Shown here: positions 25,760 to 32,622 of the stretch, piece after piece
Layout of the letters: every line of letters starts with the position of its first letter
How positions within the stretch are numbered: position 1 is the stretch's first letter
From: UBA11512 sp964623895
GTDB lineage: Bacteria > Bacillota > Clostridia > Oscillospirales > CAG-272
Reading direction: 5' to 3'
NCBI GenBank assembly: GCA_964623895.1
Contig: CAZUWA010000007.1
Span: 1-52,511, forward strand
DNA length: 52,511 nt
Translations under genes and position numbers: made by a program
The notes under the pieces: generated by a model
Told to the model about the DNA's origin: nothing
Seen by the model: the letters and a program-made list of their open reading frames with translations, nothing else
Databases searched by the model: none

Positions 25760-26827
25760 ATGCTGAATATTAAACTTCAAAAGACAACTGCGCCGAAAGA
25801 AAAACCAAAAAAAGGTCAGCCGCTCGGCTTCGGTCATATCTTTACAGACCATATGTTTGTAATGAATTACACTTCTGGAAAAGGTTGGTACGATCCGCGG
25901 ATCATCCCCTACGGTGAGATTTCGCTTGATCCCTCTGCCATGGTCTTCCATTACGGTCAAACGATGTTTGAAGGTCTCAAAGCATACAAAAATGAGAAGG
26001 ATGAAGTGTTTTTATTCCGTCCGGACATGAATGCGAAAAGAGCCAACCATTCAAACGAACGTCTCTGTATTCCGCAAATTCCGGAGGAGGATTTTGTGGA
26101 AGCAATCAAAGCGGTCGTGAATGTTGACAGAGATTGGATCCCCACAGAACCGGGCACATCTCTCTATATCCGTCCCTTTGTTATTGCTACTGATGCATTT
26201 TTGGGTGTTGCGCCTTCTGAAAACTATCTGTTTATCGTCATTCTTTCTCCCTCGGGTGCGTACTACGAAAGTGGTCTTGCACCGGTAGGCATTTGGATCG
26301 AAGACGAATATGTCAGAGCCGTTAGAGGCGGCATGGGTTTTGCCAAGACCGGCGGAAACTATGCGGCGTCGCTGATCGCACAGGTCAAAGCGCATGACGG
26401 CGGTTTCTCACAGGTCTTGTGGTTGGATGGTGTTGAGAGAAAGTATATCGAAGAAGTGGGCGCAATGAACATTTTCTTTAAGATCAACGGCAAGATCGTC
26501 ACTCCGATGCTAAATGGCAGTATTCTTCCCGGTATCACAAGAGATTCGATTATCCATGTTTGCAAGGATTGGGAATATGAGGTGGAAGAACGAAAGATCT
26601 CGGTAGAAGAACTGATCAATGCCGCAAGATCCGGTGCGCTTGAGGAAGTGTTTGGCACGGGTACGGCTGCAGTTGTTTCTCCTGTTGGAAAACTGCGCTA
26701 TGAAAATGAGATCATGGAGATCGGCGGTGGAGAGATCGGCGAACTGACACAAAAATTGTATGACGAACTGACCGGTATTCAATGGGGGAAGAGAGCAGAC
26801 GCATACGGTTGGCGTGTAAAGGTTTGA
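25760..26827 (+). CDS. ilvE: Branched-chain amino acid aminotransferase
   Basis: IlvE transfers the amino group between glutamate and the three branched-chain 2-oxo acids, completing Ile, Val and Leu synthesis. It has 355 residues and is of the BCAT fold-type IV group with a long N-terminal arm (like the mitochondrial/Actinobacteria type). K196 in GFAKTGGNYAAS is the PLP lysine. HYGQTMFEGLKAY is the substrate loop and VGAMNIFFKINGK the cofactor-tail segment. It is the last gene, followed directly by a strong terminator. Confidence 0.96.
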   Translation: MLNIKLQKTTAPKEKPKKGQPLGFGHIFTDHMFVMNYTSGKGWYDPRIIPYGEISLDPSAMVFHYGQTMFEGLKAYKNEKDEVFLFRPDMNAKRANHSNERLCIPQIPEEDFVEAIKAVVNVDRDWIPTEPGTSLYIRPFVIATDAFLGVAPSENYLFIVILSPSGAYYESGLAPVGIWIEDEYVRAVRGGMGFAKTGGNYAASLIAQVKAHDGGFSQVLWLDGVERKYIEEVGAMNIFFKINGKIVTPMLNGSILPGITRDSIIHVCKDWEYEVEERKISVEELINAARSGALEEVFGTGTAAVVSPVGKLRYENEIMEIGGGEIGELTQKLYDELTGIQWGKRADAYGWRVKV

Positions 26828-26834
26828 TGTTTCA

Positions 26835-26870
26835 AAGGGAAATGCGAAACGCATTTCCCTTGATTTTTTT
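26835..26870 (+). terminator. Terminator of the ilv-leu operon
   Basis: AAGGGAAATGCG (26835-26846), loop AAA, CGCATTTCCCTT (26850-26861), then GA and seven T. Strong intrinsic terminator. Confidence 0.92.
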
Positions 26871-26883
26871 AGTAAATATGACA

Positions 26884-26915
26884 TTGACTTTTGTCTGATG
26901 GTGTGTTATTATAAT
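26884..26915 (+). promoter_or_regulatory. Promoter of the NDP-sugar dehydratase gene
   Basis: TTGACT (26884-26889) with TATTAT (26908-26913, spacer 18) or TATAAT (26910-26915, spacer 20). The first gives the better spacing. Confidence 0.5.
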
Positions 26916-26957
26916 TGTGCGTAGTATTATAGAAGCGACAAAAAAGGGGAAGTATAT

Positions 26958-28889
26958 ATGAAGAAAAGAATAAACACACGACATCTATTAGTTGTGTATG
27001 ATTTGGCGATATTGGCATTTACCGAAATATTATTGCTTTACCTGTATCAGGGAACGGTACAGTTGACCATTTCGGAAATGCTTATTCAATTTGCCATTAC
27101 GTCGGTATGTGTGTTTTCCATTCGTTTTGTCGGACATATCTATCAACAGATATGGCGATATGGCGGAATACAGTGTTATATTCGGCTGTTGATTACCGAT
27201 GCCATTGCTTTTTGGATCAATTTTGGACTTGAGAGAGTGCTTGCCCCAAAACATATTTCGATGGTGCAATTGCTTGCGATCGCATGTGTGAATCTTCTTG
27301 GCGCTCTTGCGATCCGAATGATCTATCGCTATGCTTATAAAGTAGGAAACAGAAAAACACTGTTCGGGAAGTTTTTAAAAGTGATCTTAAAGGTCTTTGG
27401 TGGGATCGAGCCGGTCAATGATCTTGTGGGTGATACAAGAAAGATCAAAATTGCCATCATCGGTGCGAGCAGTCCGGGGGTGGCATTGGCTGAAGAACTG
27501 CTTTCCAACAGTTCTTCGTCTTATATTCCTTGTTGCTTTGTGGATAATAATGAGAAAAAAGCGGACAGAATGATCCATGGTATACCGGTTATTTTGGAAG
27601 ACAAAGATATTTCCTCCAAATTAAAGAAATATGAGGTTCAAGAGGTCGTTTTTGCACTTTCCGGTGTGGATAAAGAACGCAAAAAGGAACTGTATGAGTT
27701 CTATTTCAAACAGGGATACAAGATCAAGGTCTATGATTATCCGGTCATGCAGGTCGTAGGCGATAAGAGAGCGATACGTGAATTCGACATTGAAGAATTG
27801 CTTTTCAGAAAGCCGATCCGGATCAACAATGAGGTCACGCAAGCTTATTATAAAGACAAAGTGATCCTTATCACGGGTGGTGGCGGATCGATTGGTTCCG
27901 AGCTTTGCCGTCAACTTGCCAAAATGTCACCACAAAAGGTCATCATTCTCGATATTTTCGAGAATGGCGCCTATGATGTCCAACAGGAACTGCGGATCGC
28001 TTACGGTAAAAAGCTGGATGTTTGTGTTGAGATCGTTTCGGTTAATAACAGAAATGGTATGGTACGCGTTTTTGAGTTGCATCATCCGCAGATCGTCATT
28101 CATGCAGCGGCGCACAAACATGTGCCGCTCATGGAGCACAACTGCATTGAGGCAGTGGAAAATAACGTCTTCGGTACGCGGATCTTGGTTGAACTCTGCG
28201 AAGAGTATGGTGTGGAGCGGTTTATGATGGTCTCTACCGACAAAGCGGTCAATCCGACCAATGTTATGGGTGCGACCAAGCGCATGTGCGAGATGATCGT
28301 CTTAAGCGCGAGCACTACGGGCAAGGTCAAATACAGTGCGACACGTTTTGGCAATGTTCTCGGCTCTGCCGGATCGGTCATCCCGCTTTTTAAAAAGCAG
28401 ATTGCCAATGGGGGACCGATCACCATCACAGACAAGCGGATCGTGCGGTATTTTATGACCATTCCTGAGGCATCGCAACTGGTCTTGCAGTCGGGGGCAA
28501 TGGCAAATAACGGAGAGCTGTTTGTTTTAGATATGGGTGGACCGGTCAAGATCTATGACCTTGCGCAAAATATGATCTACCTGTCCGGTGCAAAGGGCAT
28601 TGATATTGTGGAAATTGGTCTGCGCCCCGGGGAAAAGCTTTATGAGGAATTGTTGATCAAGACGGAAACCTTGGATAAGACTGAAAACAGTTTGATCTTT
28701 ATCGAAAAGGACGCGCCGTTTACCTCTGAAGATATTGTGCATAAACTCGAAATTCTACATACGGCTTGTGATTCGGGCGAAGATGAACAGGTGCGTGCGG
28801 CACTGCATCAGGTCGTGCCGACTTTCAAAACACCGGAAGAAGTGAACGTGAAGGCAGAAAGCGCAGAAGAAATGAAGCGCTCAAAATAA
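26958..28889 (+). CDS. Membrane NDP-sugar 4,6-dehydratase (FlaA1/WbpM/CapD family)
   Basis: A 643-residue enzyme of the group converting UDP-HexNAc to the 4-keto-6-deoxy sugar for surface glycans. Four transmembrane helices fill about 8-125. A Rossmann domain without a catalytic site (KIAIIGASSPGVALAEELL, 163-181) precedes the catalytic SDR domain. That domain has NAD motif GGGGSIGSE (307-315), the family STDKAVNPTNVMGATKR (426-442) and the Met-x-x-x-Lys pair M437/K441 replacing the usual Tyr-x-x-x-Lys, as in WbpM. Start ATG after AAGGGGAAG. Unusually, no other glycan gene lies nearby. The sugar product is not predicted. Confidence 0.9.
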   Translation: MKKRINTRHLLVVYDLAILAFTEILLLYLYQGTVQLTISEMLIQFAITSVCVFSIRFVGHIYQQIWRYGGIQCYIRLLITDAIAFWINFGLERVLAPKHISMVQLLAIACVNLLGALAIRMIYRYAYKVGNRKTLFGKFLKVILKVFGGIEPVNDLVGDTRKIKIAIIGASSPGVALAEELLSNSSSSYIPCCFVDNNEKKADRMIHGIPVILEDKDISSKLKKYEVQEVVFALSGVDKERKKELYEFYFKQGYKIKVYDYPVMQVVGDKRAIREFDIEELLFRKPIRINNEVTQAYYKDKVILITGGGGSIGSELCRQLAKMSPQKVIILDIFENGAYDVQQELRIAYGKKLDVCVEIVSVNNRNGMVRVFELHHPQIVIHAAAHKHVPLMEHNCIEAVENNVFGTRILVELCEEYGVERFMMVSTDKAVNPTNVMGATKRMCEMIVLSASTTGKVKYSATRFGNVLGSAGSVIPLFKKQIANGGPITITDKRIVRYFMTIPEASQLVLQSGAMANNGELFVLDMGGPVKIYDLAQNMIYLSGAKGIDIVEIGLRPGEKLYEELLIKTETLDKTENSLIFIEKDAPFTSEDIVHKLEILHTACDSGEDEQVRAALHQVVPTFKTPEEVNVKAESAEEMKRSK

Positions 28890-29089
28890 AAAATAAGGAT
28901 GCTGCACCGGTTGCCCTCGTTTTGCTATACAAAGCAGGGATCAGGTTAAGTTTTTTTAATTTCGATTTTAAGAAAGCAATTTTCGCGGCAGAGCGGTTGC
29001 TATTTGGCTAAGCGAGTGGCACTACCCGTTTGGCAAAAACGATTCTCGCATCACAAGAATATATAGAGAGAGCCTATGATCAGATAAGA
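28890..29089. other. Gap without a recognised gene
   Basis: About 200 bases after the dehydratase gene. A T-rich run (GTTTTTTTAA near 28949-28958) follows an imperfect stem and may be a weak terminator. The remainder has GC-rich patches (GCGGCAGAGCGG, GTGGCACTACCC) but no start signal or family resemblance that I can name. Confidence 0.3.
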
Positions 29090-29090
29090 A

Positions 29091-29145
29091 AAGGATGGTC
29101 TCAAAAGTCAAAACAGCTTTTTGACTTTTGAGATCATCCTTTTTT
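29091..29145. terminator. Long bidirectional terminator hairpin
   Basis: AAGGATGGTCTCAAAAGTCA and following AAA (29091-29113) pair with TTTTTGACTTTTGAGATCAT and following CCTT (29118-29141) with one mismatch; a T run follows on the plus strand and an equivalent one is present on the minus strand. It ends the converging dehydratase and znu transcripts. Confidence 0.85.
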
Positions 29146-29157
29146 AAATCGCAGTAT

Positions 29158-30033
29158 CTACCGTCTTTTTGATATTTTGGAGATCGCAGTTGCTAGCAAA
29201 AGTGCTAGCATATTGCAGGTGGCAACGCACGGACCAATTGGGAGACTGAAGGAAGTTGTTGCCGTTTCAAAACGGACGACGGTGGCAAACAGCATTCCGA
29301 CAAGGAAACAACCGCCTGCGATAGACGCGGCGCAGAGGATTACGCTTTTGAATTTCTTGCACAAACGCATAGCAGCGAGCGCAGGAAAAACAATGAGCGC
29401 GGAAATCATGATAGACCCGATCATTTTCATGCCGACCACAATCGTGACCGCGGTCAAAACCGCCAGAATGATATTGTAAAAAACGGTGTTGCTTCCGGCG
29501 GCGGAGGCAAACGGTGCGTCAAAGGTGACGGCAAAAATTTTGTTATAAAGCAGAACAAAGGTAAAAAGCACGCCGAATGCGAGCAGGACGCTGAAAGTGA
29601 CATCGCTTCCCTTAAGGGCTAGAATGGAACTGCCGAAAAGGGAAGAACAAACATCTCCTGCGCCGCTGTTGGCAATACTGTAGATCATATATCCTGCGGC
29701 AACCGAACCGGTCGTCAGAATGGCGACGGCTGCGTCTCCCTTGATCTTACCGCTCTCCGAAAGGAGTAATAAGATCACTGCGGCGACGGTCACCAACGGC
29801 AGAGTGACAAACATCTGATTCTCATCCGAAACGCCGAGCACTGTGGCAATAGCGACTGCCAAAAAGCCCATATGTGAAAGCCCGTCTCCGATCATCGAGT
29901 AGCGCTTTAAGACCAGAGGTACCCCCAAAACAGATGCGCAGACGGAAGTGAGCAAGCCGACAACAAACGCCTTCATAAGTATGGGCAAGAGTGCTTGGCT
30001 TTGTAAAAGTGAAAGATCAATGACAGCGGTCAT
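29158..30033 (-). CDS. znuB: Zinc ABC transporter, permease
   Basis: The membrane subunit of a cluster 9 (ABC-3 family) metal importer, 291 residues with about eight to nine hydrophobic helices. PLVLKRYSMIGDGLSHMGFLAVAIA (about 43-67) is the family hallmark segment. Other recognisable parts are SVAAGYMIYS and GMKMIGSIMISALIVFPALAAM. The ATG overlaps the znuC stop by 4 bases (ATGA), with GGAGGAATGG upstream. It is last of the zur-znuA-znuC-znuB operon; the Zur neighbour makes zinc more likely than manganese. Confidence 0.92.
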   Translation of the reverse strand: MTAVIDLSLLQSQALLPILMKAFVVGLLTSVCASVLGVPLVLKRYSMIGDGLSHMGFLAVAIATVLGVSDENQMFVTLPLVTVAAVILLLLSESGKIKGDAAVAILTTGSVAAGYMIYSIANSGAGDVCSSLFGSSILALKGSDVTFSVLLAFGVLFTFVLLYNKIFAVTFDAPFASAAGSNTVFYNIILAVLTAVTIVVGMKMIGSIMISALIVFPALAAMRLCKKFKSVILCAASIAGGCFLVGMLFATVVRFETATTSFSLPIGPCVATCNMLALLLATAISKISKRR

Positions 30034-30725
30034 TCTACCATTCCTCCTTCCTTCTTCAATGCTTTTACACGATCATAATCGGCGGTCTTGCCGAAATAGA
30101 CCATCTGTTTTCCGAGGTGAAGAATGTGTGTGGCATCTTTGACAGCATGTTCGTAGTCGTGCGAGATCATCATAACGGTCATGCCTTCTTCATTTAATTT
30201 TTTGATAATCCGGTATAGTTCCTCCGTGACAACAGGGTCAAGCCCTGCGACCGGCTCATCCAACAGAATCATATCTTCCGCCGCGCATAGAGCACGAGCA
30301 AGCAGTGCGCGCTGTCTTTGTCCGCCCGAGAGTTCCTTGAAACTGTGACCGGCGATCGGCAGGATTCCAAGCCGTTCCATGTTTTCTTCGGCGAGCCGTT
30401 TTTCCGCTTTGTTGTAGAAGGGGGCAAAAATGTGTTTGCCTTGACAGCCGGAAAGTACCGCTTCTCTGACAGAAGCAGGAAAATCCGCTTGTGTTGCAGA
30501 CTGTTGCGGTAGATATCCGATGTGTGTTTTTTTTCTGTCACAGATCACTTTGCCTTCCATTGGCTTGATAAAGCCGAGGAGTGCTTTCATCATGGTGGAT
30601 TTCCCCGAGCCGTTCTGTCCCAATACAGAGAGATAATCTCCTTTGTTTAAGGTGAAGGTCAGTCCGGAAACGATAGGACGTCCCTCATAACCGAGGGTGA
30701 CATTTTCAAAAGAAAGAATAGACAT
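30030..30725 (-). CDS. znuC: Zinc ABC transporter, ATP-binding protein
   Basis: The cytoplasmic ATPase of the zinc importer, 231 residues from the ATG at 30725. That ATG has AGGAG 5 bases upstream, and a GTG two codons earlier is an alternative. Walker A is GQNGSGKST (about 36-44), the signature ELSGGQRQR, Walker B MILLDEPVAGLD, and the H-loop is MMISHD. Its stop overlaps the znuB start. Confidence 0.95.
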   Translation of the reverse strand: MSILSFENVTLGYEGRPIVSGLTFTLNKGDYLSVLGQNGSGKSTMMKALLGFIKPMEGKVICDRKKTHIGYLPQQSATQADFPASVREAVLSGCQGKHIFAPFYNKAEKRLAEENMERLGILPIAGHSFKELSGGQRQRALLARALCAAEDMILLDEPVAGLDPVVTEELYRIIKKLNEEGMTVMMISHDYEHAVKDATHILHLGKQMVYFGKTADYDRVKALKKEGGMVE

Positions 30726-30727
30726 AG

Positions 30728-31702
30728 TCACTCCTGAGTGAGTGCCGATTTCAGCACTTCGATATTTTGTTGCATCAATGAAATATAACTTGCCGTTTCA
30801 AATTCCGCTTTCGTGAGATTGTGGCAAGAATGAAGCAATTTGGCATTCCCACCCAATCTGCTTGCCATGTTTTCCGCATATAGACTGTCGGAACCGTCTA
30901 CATACAGAATAATTTTGATGTTTTGTGACAGTGCTTCGTTATATAACCGATCAAGAGCGGATAAAGAAGGTTCGATTTCTGTGGAACAGCCTGAGAATGC
31001 GGCAAATGCAGTCAGCCCGTAGTCGTGACAAAGGTAACGGAAAGGGAAACGGTCGGCAAAAATCAGCGTTTTCTTTTTTGCAGAACTGCAAAGTGCGGCC
31101 ATGGCAGTATCGAGCGTCTCCAATTGTTTGATATAGGTCGCCGCATTGTGTTCATAAAGATCTTTATTTTGTTTGTTTTCAGATGAAAGAATTTCGGTAA
31201 GAGCAATGACGATCTCTTTTGCGCGTTTGGGAGAAGTCCAGACGTGCTCGTCAAAAGTGTTTTCATCGTGGTTGTGGTCGTGGTCGTGGTCGTGATCATC
31301 TTCTGCAATATCGGACTGATTTAACAGTGAAGAAACAAGGGAAATGAGAGAAATATACCTCGTTTCGCTATTTGGCAGTGCTGTACGCAATTCGGAAACG
31401 AGCGCAGAATCGTTTTCTCCTCCAATATAAATGAAAAGGTCGGCGTCGGCAAGCTCTGCAAGTTTGGAAGGGGAGAGATCCTTGACTCCAAAGTTATGTG
31501 TTTCAGATCCCGGTGGCAGAAGTAGCTCGATCGTCGCGACATCGCCTGCGATATTTCTTAAGAAATCATATTGTGGAAATGCGGTGCAGACGATATATAA
31601 ACCTTTCTTTTCCTGATTGTTCTCTTTGATTTGCAGGGTGCAGGATGGAAGAAGGATTGGGATCAAAAGAAGGGAGAGGATGCTCAAAATTGTTTTTTTC
31701 AT
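30728..31702 (-). CDS. znuA: Zinc ABC transporter, substrate-binding lipoprotein
   Basis: A 324-residue cluster A-I solute-binding protein. The signal sequence ends in LPSC with lipidated C21, so it is anchored on the outer face of the membrane. Likely zinc ligands are H69 (SETHNFG), H153 (DEHVWTSP), the His of CHDYGL and an acidic residue in the C-terminal lobe. A His/Asp-rich loop of alternating residues (about 135-146) marks zinc-type rather than manganese-type members. Start ATG after GAGGTTT. The gene lies 25 bases after zur on the same transcript. Confidence 0.93.
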   Translation of the reverse strand: MKKTILSILSLLLIPILLPSCTLQIKENNQEKKGLYIVCTAFPQYDFLRNIAGDVATIELLLPPGSETHNFGVKDLSPSKLAELADADLFIYIGGENDSALVSELRTALPNSETRYISLISLVSSLLNQSDIAEDDHDHDHDHNHDENTFDEHVWTSPKRAKEIVIALTEILSSENKQNKDLYEHNAATYIKQLETLDTAMAALCSSAKKKTLIFADRFPFRYLCHDYGLTAFAAFSGCSTEIEPSLSALDRLYNEALSQNIKIILYVDGSDSLYAENMASRLGGNAKLLHSCHNLTKAEFETASYISLMQQNIEVLKSALTQE

Positions 31703-31727
31703 ATAAACCTCATGTCATGCCTTTATT

Positions 31728-32195
31728 TTAATGTCGGTGTCGGTGACATAGACATCCATCGGTCAGAGGAAGTGCAACGGTTGTGTTGTGCTTGGAACTG
31801 CAAGCGGAACAGATGCCGTAGAGTACCGTGGCAGTGTTGTCTATCACAAAATCGTGTGTCTGTCTGATATGAGAAAGCAGATCGTTACCGAGCGTACATT
31901 CAAGATGTACCAGCTTTCCACAGGATGTGCATTTTAAATGAAGATGTCCGGCACAATCTCCGGCAGTGTGATATTGATAAAGCCAACCACGCCCGTTCTT
32001 TTTCGGGAATTTTCGAAGTAAGCCTTCTTCCGCAAGTTCGCCTACCAAGCGGTAAACGGTGCTTTTGCCGGGCGTTTTCTCTTTTGTTCCGTTGCAGAGC
32101 GTTTCGGCAAGCATATCGGCGGAAAATTGATCGTTCGGATGAGCGCTGAGAAAGGACAGCACTGCTTTCTTTTGTTCTGTGTTGTATCTGCCCAT
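31728..32195 (-). CDS. zur: Fur-family zinc uptake regulator
   Basis: A 155-residue Fur-type repressor. The winged helix covers about 1-80, with KEKTPGKSTVYRLVGELAEEGLLRKF as recognition region. The dimerisation domain has HLHLKCTSCGKLVHLEC with a CxxC, and CSAC as second structural-zinc pair. The C-terminus is His-rich. Being first gene of an operon with znuACB, it is taken as the zinc sensor Zur rather than Fur or PerR. A perfect palindrome over its promoter suggests that it represses itself and the transporter when zinc is sufficient. Confidence 0.88.
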   Translation of the reverse strand: MGRYNTEQKKAVLSFLSAHPNDQFSADMLAETLCNGTKEKTPGKSTVYRLVGELAEEGLLRKFPKKNGRGWLYQYHTAGDCAGHLHLKCTSCGKLVHLECTLGNDLLSHIRQTHDFVIDNTATVLYGICSACSSKHNTTVALPLTDGCLCHRHRH

Positions 32196-32209
32196 AGTGC
32201 GCTCCTTTG

Positions 32210-32232
32210 AATTTGAGAATTACTCTCAAATT
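32210..32232 (-). promoter_or_regulatory. Zur-type operator
   Basis: Perfect inverted repeat AATTTGAGA-ATTAC-TCTCAAATT, just downstream of and touching the -10 box of the zur-znu promoter. Length and A/T-rich 9-1-9-like arms fit Fur-family boxes. Confidence 0.75.
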
Positions 32233-32257
32233 ATAGCACGATTTTTCGATTTGTCAA
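32230..32257 (-). promoter_or_regulatory. Promoter of zur-znuACB
   Basis: Minus strand TTGACA (32252-32257), 16-base spacer, TATAAT (32230-32235). The operator begins inside the -10 box. Confidence 0.8.
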
Positions 32258-32334
32258 GGGCTAATTTGCTCTTTTTGAAAAGAAATTGTATTGTTACAAT
32301 AGATGTGAGACTGAAGAAGAAAAAAGAATAGACA

Positions 32335-32399
32335 AAGTGATCGAGTTCTGTTAAAATAGAATCACCACAACTCCACCAACAGAAAGGACTCGATCACTT
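32335..32399 (+). repeat. 12-bp inverted repeat before the IS remnant
   Basis: AAGTGATCGAGT (32335-32346) and ACTCGATCACTT (32388-32399) are perfectly inverted, with TCTGTT/AACAGA also complementary inside. The pair directly precedes the transposase-like start codon and likely belongs to the mobile element left end. Confidence 0.65.
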
Positions 32400-32400
32400 C

Positions 32401-32562
32401 ATGAGTAATTATATCACAAATAAACGCTATTGTCCACATGAAATTACAACAAAACTGCATTTTGCAAAAAAATTTTATATCTTAAAAAATGAAATTATTA
32501 TTTTTAAGACAAAATTATATGTTTTTAAGACAAATAATGCTTATTTTATTTGTGGCTATTGA
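32401..32562 (+). pseudogene. Truncated transposase N-terminus (IS remnant)
   Basis: A 53-codon frame with GAAAGGACT upstream. The first roughly 22 residues (MSNYITNKRYCPHEITTKLH) look like the start of helix-turn-helix transposases of the IS3/IS481 kind. After about 25 codons the sequence turns into A/T-rich, Lys/Ile/Phe-rich translation without domain features, so only the left end of an element appears to survive. The exact IS family cannot be fixed from so short a piece. Confidence 0.4.
32501..32534. repeat. Two direct copies of TTTTTAAGACAAA
   Basis: Copies at 32501-32513 and 32522-32534, 21 bases apart (two helical turns), with an inverted TCTTAAAAA at 32480-32488. They lie 25-58 bases upstream of the -35 box of the glycosidase gene and could be activator sites. 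Confidence 0.5.
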
Positions 32563-32587
32563 TTTTTTATAAAAAAAACGGTACACT
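32559..32587 (+). promoter_or_regulatory. Promoter of the GH127-like gene
   Basis: TTGATT (32559-32564), 17-base spacer, TACACT (32582-32587), 36 bases before the ATG. Confidence 0.55.
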
Positions 32588-32622
32588 GATTTCACAAAAG
32601 TATTTTTTACCAAGGAAGAGTT

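Noticed and set aside
31063..31308. 81-codon frame with a run of threonines
   Set aside because: Frame-shifted reading of the His/Asp-rich loop of znuA.
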